From: an uncultured Erysipelotrichaceae bacterium | GTDB lineage: Bacteria; Bacillota_I; Bacilli_A; RFN20; CAG-826 | Length of the DNA: 6,315 nucleotides | Assembly (NCBI GenBank): GCA_902801805.1 | Contig: CADCJP010000057.1 | Coordinates: 1 to 6,315 of the forward strand | Direction of reading: 5' to 3' | Part shown: positions 5,443 to 6,315 of the stretch, piece by piece | Layout of the letters: each line of letters starts with the position of its first letter | How positions within the stretch are numbered: position 1 is the first letter of the stretch | Notes under the pieces: model-generated | The model's input: the letters and a program-made list of their open reading frames with translations, nothing else | What the model was told of the DNA's origin: nothing | Databases searched by the model: none | Position numbers and translations under genes: made by a program

Positions 5443-6315
5443 TGATGACTTCCCCAATCATGGAGTAGGTATGAGATTCGCTAATCTTAACTTTAACAAT
5501 CTTACCAATCATTGATTCATTGCCTTTGAAGTGCACGAGTTTATTTTCTTCTGTATAACCAGAATACATATCTTTATCGTTTTTAGAAACACCATCAACA
5601 AGGACATCAAATGTTTGGCCCACCATAGTCTTACTATGTTCTTCAATATGAACTTCTAAGTGTTTAACAAGTTCCATAAATCTCGCAGATTTTGTTTCTT
5701 TAGAAACATTATCGGCAATCTTTGCGGCGGGTGTACCTTTTCTTGGTGAATAAATAAAGGTAAATGCTGCTTCATATTTCACTTCATCAACGATTGATAA
5801 AGTATCTTTAAACTCTTCATCGGTTTCGTTTGGGAAACCCACGATGATATCTGTAGATAAGGCTAAGCCTGGAATCTTCTCTCTCATTTCTTTGACTAAA
5901 GCAAGATATGATTCTCTTGTATATCTTCTACCCATAGCCTTTAAAACACGGTCATTACCGGATTGAACTGGGAGATGGATAAACTTCATGATATTTGGGT
6001 ATTTTGCGATCACATCTATCATCTTTGAGGAAAAATCCCATGGATGAGAAGTAGTAAATCTTAATCTAGGAATACCTAATTTAGCGACCGCTTCCATGAG
6101 GTCAGCGAAGTCTTTACCTTCGTCTAAATCCTTGCCATAAGCGTTAACGTTTTGGCCTAATAAAGTAATTTCTTGATAGCCATTATCGATAAGTTGTTGG
6201 CATTCATTAATAACATCAGCGAAGTGTCTACTTCTTTCTTTACCTCTAGTATAAGGAACGATGCAGTATGTGCAGAACTTATCACAGCCATACATCACAT
6301 TAACGTAAGCTTTAT
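5435..6315 (-). CDS. miaB: tRNA-2-methylthio-N6-dimethylallyladenosine synthase, 3' part (cut by window edge)
   Basis: The visible 292 codons hold the radical-SAM core and the C-terminal TRAM domain. MiaB adds a methylthio group to C2 of i6A37 in tRNA, using two 4Fe-4S clusters and S-adenosylmethionine. The radical-SAM motif CDKFCTYC (6286-6263) is intact. PYTRGKERSR follows, then LLGQNVNAYG, which points to MiaB rather than to RimO or MtaB. Further on are HLPVQSGNDRVLKAMGR and STDIIVGFPNET. The TRAM region (about 5440-5640) starts near VGQTFDVLVDG and ends close to the TAA stop. The frame stays open to the right edge with AYVNVMYG, so the true start and the N-terminal domain, which holds the other cluster's cysteines, lie outside. 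It overlaps the ymcA-like gene by 8 nt. Identification is firm. Confidence 0.97.
   Translation of the reverse strand, partial: KAYVNVMYGCDKFCTYCIVPYTRGKERSRHFADVINECQQLIDNGYQEITLLGQNVNAYGKDLDEGKDFADLMEAVAKLGIPRLRFTTSHPWDFSSKMIDVIAKYPNIMKFIHLPVQSGNDRVLKAMGRRYTRESYLALVKEMREKIPGLALSTDIIVGFPNETDEEFKDTLSIVDEVKYEAAFTFIYSPRKGTPAAKIADNVSKETKSARFMELVKHLEVHIEEHSKTMVGQTFDVLVDGVSKNDKDMYSGYTEENKLVHFKGNESMIGKIVKVKISESHTYSMIGEVING
5449..5455 (-). promoter_or_regulatory. Ribosome binding site of the ymcA-like gene
   Basis: GGGGAAG lies 6 nt before ATG 5442 and inside the end of miaB. It overlaps the alternative TTG codon at 5457 and therefore decides the start in favour of the ATG. Confidence 0.6.

Noticed and set aside
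5273..5515. Plus-strand open frame of about 80 codons
   Set aside because: It is antisense to the ymcA-like gene and the miaB end; no ribosome site and no recognisable family.
1..6315. Mycoplasma-type code with TGA as tryptophan
   Set aside because: Tryptophans checked in fhs, miaB and the ABC fusion use TGG, and no gene needs to be read through a TGA. Lack of TGA stops in a handful of genes is not evidence.

Overview
This window is a compact, AT-rich stretch in which every gene I can support lies on the minus strand, so it reads from right to left. The gene content and order (miaB followed directly by a YmcA/YlbF-family gene, then miaA and fhs), the AGGAGG-type ribosome sites and the low GC suggest a low-GC Firmicute of the Bacilli/Erysipelotrichia type, perhaps an uncultured gut lineage. 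All tryptophans I checked use TGG and all stops are TAA or TAG, so the standard bacterial code fits. The exact taxon cannot be read from the sequence.

Right part (5435-6315): the 3' two-thirds of miaB (radical-SAM tRNA methylthiotransferase), cut by the window edge. It overlaps by 8 nt a small, cysteine-free RicA/YmcA-like gene. That gene ends in an intrinsic terminator (5144-5168).

Middle (4245-5129): miaA, the tRNA dimethylallyltransferase. MiaA makes i6A37 and MiaB converts it to ms2i6A37, so both steps of one tRNA modification flank the Ric gene. miaA has no Shine-Dalgarno sequence. Instead a perfect extended -10 box (TGTTATAAT) ends 6 nt before its ATG, which predicts a leaderless mRNA. 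Next comes fhs (2543-4171), formate-tetrahydrofolate ligase, with its own predicted promoter and ribosome site.

Left part (1-2525): an ABC-transporter operon of the MacB/FtsX type. Its first gene is an ATPase-permease fusion that is broken: about 40-50 nt, including the Q-loop, are missing, and the two halves lie in different frames. The second gene, whose ATPase domain is intact as far as it is visible, overlaps the first by 8 nt and runs off the left edge. A hairpin with a T7 tract sits between fhs and this operon. It looks like the fhs terminator, and its 3' arm is also the Shine-Dalgarno sequence of the ABC gene.

I see no CRISPR, tRNA, rRNA, insertion sequence or phage genes, and no gene-free stretch longer than about 75 nt. 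The housekeeping genes are ordinary. The points worth a second look are the regulatory junctions and the broken transporter; I found no clear sign of an undescribed multi-gene system.
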